Shown: positions 51,984 to 63,059 of the stretch, piece after piece
Numbering within the stretch: position 1 is the stretch's first letter
How the letters are laid out: each line of letters opens with the position of its first letter
Origin: an uncultured Paracoccaceae bacterium
GTDB lineage: Bacteria; Pseudomonadota; Alphaproteobacteria; Rhodobacterales; Rhodobacteraceae
Assembly (NCBI GenBank): GCA_937138255.1
Contig: CAKZOU010000065.1
Span: 1 to 64,000 of the forward strand
Length of the DNA stretch: 64,000 nucleotides
Direction: 5' to 3'
Notes under the pieces: model-generated
The model's input: only the letters and a program-made list of their open reading frames with translations
What the model was told of the DNA's origin: nothing
Database searches by the model: none
Translations under genes and position numbers: made by a program

Positions 51984-53344
51984 AGCCCGTCGCGCAAGCC
52001 GGCCACGGCCATGCGATAGGCTGCGGCAATCGAGGCGCGGTTGATGTGTTCGCCGCCACGCACCAGATGCCGCCCAGCAGACCAGACATCGCCGATCATC
52101 CCCGTGCCGCCGGCAAAGGCGAAGGTATCAAGCACCGTGTCGCCGCGCAGGCCGGATAGATCGGGATGGCTCATGTCAAACGCCAACAAGTCGGCCCAGT
52201 TGCCCTCGGCAATGACGCCAGCGCCGCGTCCGGCCGCTTGGGCGCCGCCTTTGGCGGAAGCCTCGAAGATACGGCGACCGGTTGATAGCTCGGGCGTTGC
52301 AAGTGCCGCGCGTGTATGATCGCGCAGGCGCTGGGTGGTATCGAGCTGGCGAATTTCTTCGGCCAACGAGATGCGGATGTTGCTGTCAGAGCCTAGCGAG
52401 ATCGCGCCACTGGCATTGAGCCATCGCACGCCGTCAAATATCCCGTCGCCAAGGCTTGCTTCGGTGAGGGGGCACAGACCTGCAACCGTGCCGGTGCGGG
52501 CAAGGCTTTCTGTCTCGTGCGGCTGCATCTGGGTGCAGTGTATTAGACACCAATTAGGCCCAAGATCGATATTTCCGAGCGCCCATTCGACCGGCCGCGC
52601 GCCGCGAAAAGAAAGGACTTCGTCCACTTCGGGGATCTGTTCGGCGAGGTGCATATGCACGGGGCCGCTGCTTGCGAGGGCGGCGGTTTGAGCGAGGTGT
52701 TCAGGCGCGACCGCGCGGAGAGAATGGGGGGCCACGCCGAGGACGGTATCCGCAGGCAAGCCGCCCAGCACCGCGCGGGCGGCTTCGTGGAGGCGAGCGA
52801 ACTGGTCGGGATCATTGCCGAAGCGGCGCTGGCCGGGGCCGAGGGCGCGCTTGTCACAGCCGCCGTATTGGTAGTGAACCGGAAGGAGCGTGAGGCCGAT
52901 GCCGCTTTGGCTTGCAGCGGCGGCGATCCGCTCCGACATTTCGGCGATGTTGTCATAGGGCAGCCCGTCGGCCCTGTGATGCAGATAGTGAAACTCGACA
53001 CTCGCGCCATAGCCGGCCTCGAGCATCTCCATCTGCACGAAGGCGGCAATGGCTTCGACCTGATCGGGGGTGATCTGGTCGAGGAAGCGGTACATGAGCG
53101 TGCGCCATGTCCAGAAGCTATCGGAGGCATTCTGGCCGCGCCGTTCGGAGAGGCCCGCCATCGCCCGCTGGAAGGCGTGGGAATGGGAATTGGCGGGTGC
53201 GGGAACAAGGCAATCGACTGTCTGGCCCTGTGCCGGGTGATCAGGGACGACCGAAGCGATGCGTCCGTCCGGCCCGATTTCGATGGCCACATCCGTGGCC
53301 CAACCATGTGCCAAAAGAGCTTGCCGTGCCCAGAGTTTCGTCAT
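51980..53344 (-). CDS. hutF: Formimidoylglutamate deiminase
   Basis: The 454-residue amidohydrolase converts N-formimidoyl-glutamate to N-formylglutamate and ammonia. It has VPAPANSHSHAFQRAMAGL (metal His pair), FHYLHH, GVAPHSLRAV, HMHLAEQIPEVDE and SLGSDSNIRISL (metal Asp). Its presence with hutG indicates the five-step histidine route rather than direct formamide release. It is transcribed away from hutI from a shared promoter region of 73 bases. Confidence 0.94.
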   Translation of the reverse strand: MTKLWARQALLAHGWATDVAIEIGPDGRIASVVPDHPAQGQTVDCLVPAPANSHSHAFQRAMAGLSERRGQNASDSFWTWRTLMYRFLDQITPDQVEAIAAFVQMEMLEAGYGASVEFHYLHHRADGLPYDNIAEMSERIAAAASQSGIGLTLLPVHYQYGGCDKRALGPGQRRFGNDPDQFARLHEAARAVLGGLPADTVLGVAPHSLRAVAPEHLAQTAALASSGPVHMHLAEQIPEVDEVLSFRGARPVEWALGNIDLGPNWCLIHCTQMQPHETESLARTGTVAGLCPLTEASLGDGIFDGVRWLNASGAISLGSDSNIRISLAEEIRQLDTTQRLRDHTRAALATPELSTGRRIFEASAKGGAQAAGRGAGVIAEGNWADLLAFDMSHPDLSGLRGDTVLDTFAFAGGTGMIGDVWSAGRHLVRGGEHINRASIAAAYRMAVAGLRDGL

Positions 53345-53355
53345 CCCAGCCCACC

Positions 53356-53384
53356 TTGACAGATATTATGTATGGACATAATAC
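53356..53384 (+). promoter_or_regulatory. Sigma-70-type promoter of hutIHGU
   Basis: TTGACA (53356-53361), a 17-base spacer and TAATAC (53379-53384) make a near-consensus promoter directed at hutI, 34 bases before its start codon. The palindromic operator fills the spacer, so bound repressor would block RNA polymerase. Confidence 0.75.
53364..53383. promoter_or_regulatory. HutC operator in hutF/hutI promoter
   Basis: TATTATGT-ATGG-ACATAATA is a perfect inverted repeat with 8-base arms in the gap between divergent hutF and hutI. It contains TATGGACATA, matched by TATAGACATA before hutC. HutC is encoded next door, and HutC-type regulators bind such AT-rich palindromes. Assignment to HutC is by context. 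Confidence 0.75.
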
Positions 53385-53417
53385 AGTATTGTTCACGCCA
53401 AACAAGAGGCGACTCCC

Positions 53418-54611
53418 GTGCTGCTGACCAATGCCACTCTTGCAACCCTGATCGGGCCGGAACGCTATGGCCTCATCGAGAATGGGGCCGTTGCGGTTGA
53501 GGGCGAGCGGATCGTCTGGGTTGGAAAGGCTGATGAGATCCCGGCGGAATACCGGGCGCAAGAGGCCCGCAATCTTGAGGGGCGTCTCGTCACGCCCGCC
53601 TTGATCGACTGCCACACCCACATCGTCTTTGGCGGCCACCGCGCCCGCGAGTTCGAGATGCGGCTCGAGGGCGCGAGCTATGAGGCCATCGCCCGCGCCG
53701 GTGGCGGGATCGTCTCGACCGTGACGTCGACTCGTGCAGCGGATGAAAAGTCGCTTCTGACCGATGCGCTCAAGCGGGCGGACGCCCTGATCGCCGAAGG
53801 CGCGACGACCATTGAGGTTAAATCCGGCTATGGCCTTGATCAAGAGACAGAGCTGCGGATGCTGCGCGTTGCCCGCGCCATCGGGCGCAAGCGGAAGGTG
53901 CGGATCAAGACGACCTTTCTCGGCGCCCATGCCATCCCCGCCGAATACGCGGGCCGCGCGGATACCTATATCGACGAGGTTGTGATCCCGACGATGCACG
54001 CAGCCAACGCCGAGGGCCTTGTCGATGCGGTCGACGGGTTTTGCGAGGGAATCGCCTTTTCGCCCGATCAGATCGCTCGGGTGTTTGACGCCGCCAAGGC
54101 GATGGGCCTGCCGGTCAAGCTCCATGCCGAACAGTTGTCGTGGCTCGGTGGCACGGCGCTAGCTGCCCGAAATGGGGCGCTGTCGGCGGACCATGTGGAA
54201 TACGCCACCGCGGATGACGCCAAGGCGATGGCTGCGGCAGGCACTGTCGCAGTCCTCCTCCCCGGCGCGTTCTATACGCTCCGCGAAACCCGGATGCCGC
54301 CCGTCGCGGCCTTCCGCGAGGCGGGCGTGCCGATGGCGCTGGCGACCGACTGCAACCCCGGCTCTTCGCCCGTCACCTCGCTTCTTCTGACCATGAACAT
54401 GGGCTGCACCCTCTTTCGCCTGACGCCCGAAGAGGCACTGCGCGGGGTGACGGTGAACGCCGCCCGCGCCCTTGGCCTCGACGATTGCGGCGTGATCGCC
54501 CCCGGCAAACGCGCCGACCTTGCGATCTGGGAGGTGGCCGACCCGTCCGAGCTTTCCTACCGCATCGGGTTCAACCCGATCCACGCCCGTATCTTTGGAG
54601 GCACCGAATGA
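53418..54611 (+). CDS. hutI: Imidazolonepropionase
   Basis: The 397-residue metal-dependent hydrolase opens 4-imidazolone-5-propionate to N-formimidoylglutamate. Motifs are [19 protein letters not shown] (metal His pair), [40 protein letters not shown] and [10 protein letters not shown] (metal Asp). It is first in the operon hutI-hutH-hutG-hutU and its stop overlaps the hutH start by four bases. Confidence 0.95.
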   Translation: MLLTNATLATLIGPERYGLIENGAVAVEGERIVWVGKADEIPAEYRAQEARNLEGRLVTPALIDCHTHIVFGGHRAREFEMRLEGASYEAIARAGGGIVSTVTSTRAADEKSLLTDALKRADALIAEGATTIEVKSGYGLDQETELRMLRVARAIGRKRKVRIKTTFLGAHAIPAEYAGRADTYIDEVVIPTMHAANAEGLVDAVDGFCEGIAFSPDQIARVFDAAKAMGLPVKLHAEQLSWLGGTALAARNGALSADHVEYATADDAKAMAAAGTVAVLLPGAFYTLRETRMPPVAAFREAGVPMALATDCNPGSSPVTSLLLTMNMGCTLFRLTPEEALRGVTVNAARALGLDDCGVIAPGKRADLAIWEVADPSELSYRIGFNPIHARIFGGTE

Positions 54612-56137
54612 CCATCACTCTCAATCCTGGCGCGGCGACGCTCGATCTTCTGGAAAAGATCTGGCGCAGCGGCGCGGCTGTGCGGCTTGACGCCTCGGCC
54701 CGCCCCGGCATCGAGGCGGCTGCAGCGCTGGTTCGGTCGGCGGCGGAGGGGAATGCGGCGGTCTATGGGGTCAATACCGGCTTCGGCAAGCTTGCCAGCG
54801 TCAAGATCGCGGCGAAGGATACGGCGACGCTCCAGCGCAACCTGATCCTCTCGCATTGCTGCGGCGTGGGCAAACCGCTCGATCAGGCGACCACGCGACT
54901 GATGATGGCTTTGAAGCTTCTCAGCCTTGGGCGTGGCGCCTCGGGTGTCGCTTGGGAGACGGTTGCGCTCATTGAGGGGATGCTCGCGAAAGGCGTGACG
55001 CCAGTGATCCCCGATCAGGGCTCTGTTGGCGCCTCGGGCGATCTTGCCCCGCTCGCGCATATGGCGGCGACGATGTTGGGCGAGGGCGAGGCTGTGTTTG
55101 AAAGCGTCACCATGCCGTCTGCCGATGCCCTGAAGAAGGCGAGCCTCGCGCCGATCACCCTCGGCCCGAAAGAAGGCCTCGCGCTGATCAACGGCACGCA
55201 ATTCTCAACCGCCTGCGCTTTGGTCGGGCTCTTCAACGCCTGGACGAACGCCCGCGCCTGCATCGTCACAGCCGCGCTTTCAACCGACGCGATCATGGGT
55301 TCGACCGCGCCCTTGGTGGATGCCATCCACACCCTGCGCGGCCATCGCGGCCAGATCGAGGTTGCCCGCGCGCAGACGGCGCTGATGGACGGCTCCGAAA
55401 TCCGAGAAAGCCACCGCGAGGGCGATACTCGCGTGCAAGATCCCTATTGCATCCGCTGCCAGCCACAGGTTTCCGGCGCGGCAATCGACCTTCTGCGCTT
55501 TGCGGGCCAAACGCTCGAGATCGAGGCCAACGCGGTGACAGACAATCCGCTGGTTCTGGTCGACGAAGGCCTGATCGTCTCGGGTGGCAATTTCCACGCC
55601 GAGCCGGTGGCCTTTGCCGCCGACCAGATCGCCCTTGCCGTGGCCGAGATCGGCGCCATCGCCCAGCGCCGGATCGCGCTCATGGTCGATCCGACCTTGT
55701 CGTTCGATCTGCCCCCGTTTCTCACCCCCGATCCGGGCCTGAATTCCGGTCTGATGATCGCCGAGGTCACGACCGCCGCGCTGATGAGCGAGAACAAGCA
55801 TCTGGCGCACGCCTGCTCGATCGATTCGACGCCCACCTCGGCCAATCAGGAAGACCACGTCAGCATGGCCGCCCATGCCGCCCGCCGGCTCGAGCGGATG
55901 AATGCCAATCTCAATGTGATCCTCGGGGTCGAGGCCATGTGCGCCGCGCAAGGCGTCGAATTCCGCGCCCCGCTCAAGACGAGCCCGACACTTCAGACCG
56001 CGATGGCGCATATCCGCGCCGCAGTGCCGACGGTGAAGGAAGACCGCTTCCTCGCGCCGGATATCGCGGCATCGGCCGAACTCATCGCCAGCGGCGCATT
56101 GGTCGAAGGGCTGGCCCTGCCGGAGCTTGGCGCATGA
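54608..56137 (+). CDS. hutH: Histidine ammonia-lyase
   Basis: The 509-residue enzyme eliminates ammonia from histidine to give urocanate. The MIO prosthetic group forms from Ala142-Ser143-Gly144 in [16 protein letters not shown], the same numbering as the well-studied bacterial enzyme. NTGFGKLA near the N-terminus and [12 protein letters not shown] are further signatures. The ATG at 54608 overlaps the hutI stop; the longer frame upstream is out of place. It overlaps hutG by four bases. Confidence 0.96.
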   Translation: MTITLNPGAATLDLLEKIWRSGAAVRLDASARPGIEAAAALVRSAAEGNAAVYGVNTGFGKLASVKIAAKDTATLQRNLILSHCCGVGKPLDQATTRLMMALKLLSLGRGASGVAWETVALIEGMLAKGVTPVIPDQGSVGASGDLAPLAHMAATMLGEGEAVFESVTMPSADALKKASLAPITLGPKEGLALINGTQFSTACALVGLFNAWTNARACIVTAALSTDAIMGSTAPLVDAIHTLRGHRGQIEVARAQTALMDGSEIRESHREGDTRVQDPYCIRCQPQVSGAAIDLLRFAGQTLEIEANAVTDNPLVLVDEGLIVSGGNFHAEPVAFAADQIALAVAEIGAIAQRRIALMVDPTLSFDLPPFLTPDPGLNSGLMIAEVTTAALMSENKHLAHACSIDSTPTSANQEDHVSMAAHAARRLERMNANLNVILGVEAMCAAQGVEFRAPLKTSPTLQTAMAHIRAAVPTVKEDRFLAPDIAASAELIASGALVEGLALPELGA

Positions 56138-56925
56138 CACCGGTCGAGGTGATCCACGGCGATGGCCCGATCGTTCTCGGGATGCCGCATACCGGGACAT
56201 GGCTGCCCGAGGATATCCGCGCACGGCTCAATGCCCGTGGGCAGGAGCTTTCCGACACGGATTGGCACATAGACAGGCTCTACAAAGGGCTTTTGCCGGG
56301 TGTGACCATCGTTCGAGCCACCTTCCATCGCTATGTGATCGACGCAAACCGCTCACCCGCAGACGAGAGCCTCTATCCCGGCCAGAACACCACCGGCCTT
56401 GTGCCGACCACCGATTTCGATGGCGCGCCGATCTGGAAAACAGAGCCTAACAAGGCCGAGATTGCCGAACGGCTCGCTGCATACCATCGGCCCTATCATG
56501 CTGCCTTGTCCGTCGAGTTGGAGCGTGTCCGCGCCAAGCATGGCGTGGCGATCCTCTACGATTGCCACTCGATCCGCTCGCACATCCCGTTTCTCTTCGA
56601 AGGCACCCTGCCCGATTTCAATATCGGCACGGCGGGCGGGACGACCTGTGATCCCCGCATTGAAGCGGCGACCCATCGGATCTGTCGGGCGTCAGGTCGC
56701 ACGGCCGTTCTGAACGGCCGCTTCAAGGGCGGCTGGACCACACGCCACTATGGCCGCCCGCAAGAGGGCATCCACGCGATCCAGATGGAGCTTGCGCAAT
56801 CGACGCATCTGTCGAGCGAAGCCGCCCCCTATGCCTACGATCCCGCCCGCGCCGATGCGCTGCGGCCGATCCTCTCCGACATCCTTCACTCCCTGGCCGA
56901 TCTGGCCCCCGACCTCAGAGGCTGA
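56134..56925 (+). CDS. hutG: N-formylglutamate deformylase
   Basis: The 263-residue protein belongs to the N-formylglutamate amidohydrolase family: [52 protein letters not shown] and [11 protein letters not shown]. It releases formate and glutamate in the last step of the HutF-HutG branch. The start is fixed by the four-base overlap with hutH. hutU follows one base after the stop. Confidence 0.94.
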   Translation: MTPVEVIHGDGPIVLGMPHTGTWLPEDIRARLNARGQELSDTDWHIDRLYKGLLPGVTIVRATFHRYVIDANRSPADESLYPGQNTTGLVPTTDFDGAPIWKTEPNKAEIAERLAAYHRPYHAALSVELERVRAKHGVAILYDCHSIRSHIPFLFEGTLPDFNIGTAGGTTCDPRIEAATHRICRASGRTAVLNGRFKGGWTTRHYGRPQEGIHAIQMELAQSTHLSSEAAPYAYDPARADALRPILSDILHSLADLAPDLRG

Positions 56926-56926
56926 C

Positions 56927-58609
<1,683 letters not shown>

Positions 58610-58613
58610 GCCG

Positions 58614-59801
58614 TCAGCCAACCTTGCTTGCATCAAGCGCCAAGGCGAGCGCCTCGATGGCTTCGTCCATCGGGGTGTGATGGTTGCCGATAAAGAGGCC
58701 GTTGTCGTGGATGTGATCGGCGTTCTTGAGAGGGCCACTGATTTTGTGGTCCATCAGAGACATGACCTCGTTGCGGGCGAAGTTTCCTGCGACGATCGGG
58801 CGGCATTCGAAGCCTGCCTCGGTCAACCTCCGAACGAGGCGCGGCCGTTTCATCGATGATCCGGGGCGAATAACCAGCGAAAAACCGAACCAGCTGCTTT
58901 CGCCGACCTCGCGCTGCAAAAGGATGTCGGGGTGATCGCCGAGCACCTGAGTCAACCGCGCGGCGTTGGCGCGGCGACCCTCTATTAGGGCCGGCAACTT
59001 CTGCAATTGTTCGCGTCCGATTGCACCCGAAAGCTCAAGCGGCCGAAGGTTGTAGCCCGGAAGGACAAAGCGGAAGGATTCCTCGAACGGATCGTCACCC
59101 TTCGTTCCGACCAACCGGTTGTTCTTGGGAAGATCACGGGTCCAGCCGTGGGCGCGCAAGGCAAGGAGGATGTGACAAAGCTCCTCATCGTCGGTGACGA
59201 CGACACCGCCTTCCATCGTCGAGATGTGGTGAGAGAAGAAACAGGAAAACGAGCCCATGACGCCGAAGGTTCCGGCCTGTCGGCCCGCATATCTGGCGCC
59301 CATCGCTTCGCAATTGTCTTCGAGAAGCCGGATGTCGCGCCCGGCGGTCAGGCGGGCGATGCGCTCAAACTCATTTGGGTTGCCGAGAAGATTCACCGCC
59401 ATGATCGCGCGGGTCTGATCATCGATCGCCGCCTCGAGGGCGGCAAGATCATAGTTCAGGGTTTCCAGGTCGATGTCGACGAACTTGAGCCGATAGCCGT
59501 ATTGCGACAACGGGTAGTAGGTGGTCGGCCAACTGACGGCAGGGACAATCACCTCGTCGCCGCGCGACAGGCGCAAGGCGGGGTTTTGGGTAAAAGTCAG
59601 CGCGGCCGCCATGAGGAGATTGGCCGACGAGCCCGAGTTGACCATCACCGCGAAGCGCGATCCAAATTGCTCGGCGAAGGCTGCCTCGAAGGCCGCCACC
59701 TCGGGGCCCATCGTATAGCGTCCGCCAGCCATGACCCGGCGCATCGCCCGTTCTTCGGCCTCGTCCCATGTCGTTGTGGCGAGGGGAAAGCGAAAGCTCA
59801 T
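58614..59801 (-). CDS. DegT-family PLP enzyme with His for catalytic Lys (ColD-like dehydratase)
   Basis: The 395-residue protein has the DegT/DnrJ/EryC1 fold (VNSGSSANLLMAAAL, EVIVPAVSWPTTYYPL, LLEDNCEAMGARY). Where aminotransferases of this fold have the Schiff-base Lys, it reads SFSCFFSHHISTMEGG, with His191. In ColD (GDP-4-keto-6-deoxymannose 3-dehydratase) and RfbH the Lys is likewise replaced by His. With gmd and a fucose-synthase-like gene, it probably makes a 3,6-dideoxy sugar. The ATG at 59801 overlaps the upstream stop by four bases. Confidence 0.75.
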   Translation of the reverse strand: MSFRFPLATTTWDEAEERAMRRVMAGGRYTMGPEVAAFEAAFAEQFGSRFAVMVNSGSSANLLMAAALTFTQNPALRLSRGDEVIVPAVSWPTTYYPLSQYGYRLKFVDIDLETLNYDLAALEAAIDDQTRAIMAVNLLGNPNEFERIARLTAGRDIRLLEDNCEAMGARYAGRQAGTFGVMGSFSCFFSHHISTMEGGVVVTDDEELCHILLALRAHGWTRDLPKNNRLVGTKGDDPFEESFRFVLPGYNLRPLELSGAIGREQLQKLPALIEGRRANAARLTQVLGDHPDILLQREVGESSWFGFSLVIRPGSSMKRPRLVRRLTEAGFECRPIVAGNFARNEVMSLMDHKISGPLKNADHIHDNGLFIGNHHTPMDEAIEALALALDASKVG

Positions 59802-60730
59802 GCGGCAACCTCGGTCAGATAGTAGCGGGCGGTGCGTTCCAGTCCGTCGCGAAGGCTCACCTGAGCGTTCCAGCCAAAGGCGCGGAGGCGGGAAATGTCG
59901 GCCAATTTGCGCGCCATTCCCACGGGGCGATCCAGATCGAAGCGAAGTTCGCCTTGCCAACCCAGTGCTTCACCAACGGCGCGGTAATAGTCGGCAACAT
60001 TGAGATCATGCCCAACGCCAACATTCATCAGATCAGGAGCCTCCTCGATCCGCGACGCAGCTGTCAGGATCGCCGAGGCCATATCGCCGGCATACATGAA
60101 TTCCCGGCGGGCGGTTCCATCGCCCCAGACCTCGATCTGTGATGCGCCAGCGTTCTTCGCGCGGTGAATCTTGTCAAAAATCGCGGCTATGAGATGGGAT
60201 CTCTCTGCGTGAAAGTGATCGTGCCGACCATAAAGATTACAGGGGATCAGCGTCTTGTAGTGGCGTGACGGATCGGCTGCCGAGATATAGCTGCACAGCT
60301 TGAGTACGGCCATCTTGGCCAGTGCATAGCCTTCGTTCGTCTGCTCCGGCGGGCCTGTCAGGATCGCATCCTCCCGAAGTGGGTTGGGCGCTGTGGGCGG
60401 ATAGATGCAGGTCGAGCCAAGGTTGATCAGGCGCCGCACGCCGGCGTTGTATGCCCCCATCACGACATTGCGGCCCATCATCAAGTTGTCGTCAAGAAAG
60501 GCCAAAGGCGCTGCGATATTGGCCTGTATTCCGCCAACCCGACCAGCAGCGTGCACGACAAGATCGGGGCCCACCGCGGCCAAGCGCGCCGCTACGGCAA
60601 CCGGATCGCGAAGGTCGAGCTCTGCAGAGGTTGGGGCGATGATCTCATAGACGCTGGCATCGGGATGTTCGCGCAGGTTGCGCCCGACAAGCCCGGTGCC
60701 GCCGGTCAGGAAGAGAACCGGCCTACCCAT
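59798..60730 (-). CDS. GDP-L-fucose synthase-like epimerase/reductase
   Basis: The 310-residue short-chain dehydrogenase has GGTGLVGRN for NADP(H) and the GDP-fucose synthase catalytic set: Ser106 and Cys108 in LGSTCIYP, Tyr135 and Lys139 in NEGYALAKM, and His179 in RSHLI. It would epimerise C3/C5 and reduce C4 of a GDP-4-keto-6-deoxyhexose. In colitose pathways the related ColC acts on the ColD product. It overlaps gmd by eight bases and the PLP enzyme gene by four. Confidence 0.87.
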   Translation of the reverse strand: MGRPVLFLTGGTGLVGRNLREHPDASVYEIIAPTSAELDLRDPVAVAARLAAVGPDLVVHAAGRVGGIQANIAAPLAFLDDNLMMGRNVVMGAYNAGVRRLINLGSTCIYPPTAPNPLREDAILTGPPEQTNEGYALAKMAVLKLCSYISAADPSRHYKTLIPCNLYGRHDHFHAERSHLIAAIFDKIHRAKNAGASQIEVWGDGTARREFMYAGDMASAILTAASRIEEAPDLMNVGVGHDLNVADYYRAVGEALGWQGELRFDLDRPVGMARKLADISRLRAFGWNAQVSLRDGLERTARYYLTEVAA

Positions 60731-61844
60731 AGCAGGGAATAGAAACTGGGTGCCCGTGCGAGGTCAGCAGATGATCCCGCTGCGCGGCGCGAAGATCCTC
60801 GGCCATCATTTCGGCGCAGAGCTCTTGTGCCGTGATCGTCGGCTCCCAGCCAAGCCGAATGCGAGCGCGAGAAGGGTCGCCCAAAAGCGTATCGACCTCC
60901 GTGGGCCGGTAGTAGCGGGGATCGACCCGCAGTATCGTATCTCCCACCTTTACGGCAGGCGCACGGTTTCCGGTCTTGGCCCGTATGATCGCCGTTTCCG
61001 CCGGGCCGCTGCCATTGAAGGCAAGCTTCAGCCCAAGCTCGGCCGCCGCCCAGATGATGAACTGGCGAACCGAATGCTGTTGGCCTGTCGCGATGACGAA
61101 ATCCTCGGGCTTTTCCTGCTGAAGCATGAGCCACTGCATCTGCACATAGTCTTTGGCGTGCCCCCAATCCCGCTTGGCATCTAGGTTGCCAAGATAGAGG
61201 CAGGTCTCGAGCCCCATCGCAATATTGGCAAGACCGCGGGTGATTTTACGGGTGACGAAGGTCTCGCCGCGGCGTGGGCTCTCGTGATTGAAGAGGATGC
61301 CGTTGCAGGCATAAAAGCCATAGGCCTCGCGGTAATTCACTGTCATCCAATAGGCATAGAGCTTGGCCGCGGCATAGGGTGAACGCGGGTAGAAGGGCGT
61401 TGTCTCGCGCTGGGGCGTTTCCTGAACCAGGCCGTAAAGCTCGGAAGTAGAGGCCTGATAGAAGCGGCAGCTACGCTCCATTCCAAGAATGCGGATCGCC
61501 TCGAGAAGGCGCAGCGGGCCCAGCGCATCGACATCGGCGGTATATTCGGGGGATTCAAAGCTCACGGCGACATGGCTCTGCGCGGCCAGATTATAGATTT
61601 CGTGCGGGCGGACTTCCTGAATGATGCGGATCAGGTTGGTCGCATCGGACAGATCCCCATAGTGCAGGCGCAGTCGGGCGTTTGAATGGTGCTGATCTTC
61701 GAAGATGTGGTCGATGCGTTGCGTATTGAACGATGAGGCGCGGCGCTTGATGCCGTGCACCTCATAGCCCTTCTCCAGAAGAAGCTCTGCCAGATAAGAG
61801 CCGTCTTGCCCGGTAATGCCTGTGATAAGTGCGCGCTTTGCCAT
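60723..61844 (-). CDS. gmd: GDP-mannose 4,6-dehydratase
   Basis: The 373-residue enzyme converts GDP-mannose to GDP-4-keto-6-deoxymannose. It begins [21 protein letters not shown] (NADP motif GxxGxxG), contains [16 protein letters not shown] and the catalytic [16 protein letters not shown] (Tyr-x3-Lys), and [18 protein letters not shown]. Length and motifs are standard. It is first of a three-gene operon whose later genes decide which GDP-6-deoxy sugar is made. Confidence 0.96.
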   Translation of the reverse strand: MAKRALITGITGQDGSYLAELLLEKGYEVHGIKRRASSFNTQRIDHIFEDQHHSNARLRLHYGDLSDATNLIRIIQEVRPHEIYNLAAQSHVAVSFESPEYTADVDALGPLRLLEAIRILGMERSCRFYQASTSELYGLVQETPQRETTPFYPRSPYAAAKLYAYWMTVNYREAYGFYACNGILFNHESPRRGETFVTRKITRGLANIAMGLETCLYLGNLDAKRDWGHAKDYVQMQWLMLQQEKPEDFVIATGQQHSVRQFIIWAAAELGLKLAFNGSGPAETAIIRAKTGNRAPAVKVGDTILRVDPRYYRPTEVDTLLGDPSRARIRLGWEPTITAQELCAEMMAEDLRAAQRDHLLTSHGHPVSIPCYG

Positions 61845-61920
61845 GTTGATCCAATCCCGAGGCGGCGTTGGCCGATAGGGTGAATCAACGGTTAAATGGT
61901 AAAGGAGGGATTAACCCCGA

Positions 61921-62883
61921 CTAGTTGACCAGATCGCGCGGGCGTTTTCCGGCGAAAAAGGCATCAAGATTGTCGAGCGCACGATAACCCATCGCATCGC
62001 GGGTCTTGCGGGTGGCCGAGCCGATGTGCGGCAGCATCATGATCCGCTCTTCGCCCGCCAGTGCCGGATTGCCCCCCGGTTCGACCGCAAAGCAATCGAG
62101 GCCCGCCGCCGCGATATGGCCCGACTGGATCGCCGCCAGAAGTGCCGCTTCGTCGATCAGGCCGCCGCGGGCGGTATTCACGATCACCGCCTCTTTGGGC
62201 AAAAGCGCTAGGCGACGTGTGTCCATCAGGTTGCGGGTCTGGGGCGTGATCGGGCAATGCAGCGACAGGAAATCGACCTGGCCCAGCATATCGTCAAGAT
62301 CGGCGTGATAGCTCGCGCCTTTCGCCTGATCGGCCGAAAGCTCAGCGCGGTTGTGGTAATGGATTTCCATGCCAAAGCAGCGGGCCTTTTCCGCCATCGA
62401 GCGGCCAACGCGGCCCATGCCGACGATGCCAAGCCGCGCGCCGCTGACCTGTTTGCCGACCATGAAGGCGGGCGACCAGCTGTCCCAAGCGCCCGAGCGC
62501 ACGATCCGGTCGCCTTCGACAGCGCGGCGGGCGGCGCCCAGCATCAGGAGCATGGCGATTTCGGCCGTCGCGTCGGAAAGGACATCGGGCGTGTTGGTCA
62601 CGTCGATCCCGCGCGCACGCAGGGCGGGCAGATCGCAGTGATCGACACCGACGCTGTGGTTGGCGACGATTTTCAGGCGCGGATCAAGGGCGGCGGCGAC
62701 CTCGGCGGTGAAGCGTTCCGAATGGCAGGGGATCATCGCGTCGACCTGAGCGCTCATCTCGATGATCCGCGCGGCAGAGGCCGGCTCGTCGAGCGGCTCT
62801 TCGATCACGTCATAGCTCGCGCGGGCACGTTCAAGAGTGGCCGCCGAAAGGCGACGCGGGATCCAGACCTTCGGGCGCGACAT
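61921..62883 (-). CDS. D-2-hydroxyacid dehydrogenase (glyoxylate/hydroxypyruvate reductase-like)
   Basis: The 320-residue protein has the NAD(P) motif LGIVGMGRVGRSMAEKA, the substrate-binding Arg in VNTARGGLIDE, a Glu in the GLDCFAVEPGGNPAL region and the catalytic His in LPHIGSATRKTR. NHSVGVDHCDL is the expected N-terminal-domain signature. These enzymes reduce glyoxylate, hydroxypyruvate or related 2-keto acids. Substrate is not decided by sequence. It is followed upstream on the same strand by a tiny membrane protein gene. Confidence 0.9.
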   Translation of the reverse strand: MSRPKVWIPRRLSAATLERARASYDVIEEPLDEPASAARIIEMSAQVDAMIPCHSERFTAEVAAALDPRLKIVANHSVGVDHCDLPALRARGIDVTNTPDVLSDATAEIAMLLMLGAARRAVEGDRIVRSGAWDSWSPAFMVGKQVSGARLGIVGMGRVGRSMAEKARCFGMEIHYHNRAELSADQAKGASYHADLDDMLGQVDFLSLHCPITPQTRNLMDTRRLALLPKEAVIVNTARGGLIDEAALLAAIQSGHIAAAGLDCFAVEPGGNPALAGEERIMMLPHIGSATRKTRDAMGYRALDNLDAFFAGKRPRDLVN

Positions 62884-62885
62884 CG

Positions 62886-63047
62886 CTAGTCTTTCTTGGT
62901 CCAGGCCGAAGACAGCATATCATAGCCAGCGAGTGCAATCGTGAAGGCGATGACCAGAATGAGATCAAGGCTCGGCACGAAGATCGCGAGGATCAGCAGA
63001 AAGCCCGCAAAGACTGCGAAGGCGGCGAGTGACATCAGCTTGTCCAT
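62886..63047 (-). CDS. Small 53-residue membrane protein
   Basis: The gene encodes 53 residues, MDKLMSLAAFAVFAGFLLIL followed by AIFVPSLDLILVIAFTIALA and a short tail GYDMLSSAWTKKD: two membrane helices with a positively charged end. GGAGCG precedes the ATG. It lies two bases upstream of the hydroxyacid dehydrogenase start and 12 bases after the amidase stop, so it looks like a real member of this operon. No family is recognised; small two-helix proteins beside amidases are seen in alphaproteobacteria. Confidence 0.65.
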   Translation of the reverse strand: MDKLMSLAAFAVFAGFLLILAIFVPSLDLILVIAFTIALAGYDMLSSAWTKKD

Positions 63048-63059
63048 TGGACGCTCCAG

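Noticed and set aside
58614-59801. Ordinary sugar aminotransferase
   Set aside because: The Schiff-base Lys position is occupied by His (SHHISTMEGG), so simple transamination is not expected; annotated as ColD-like instead.
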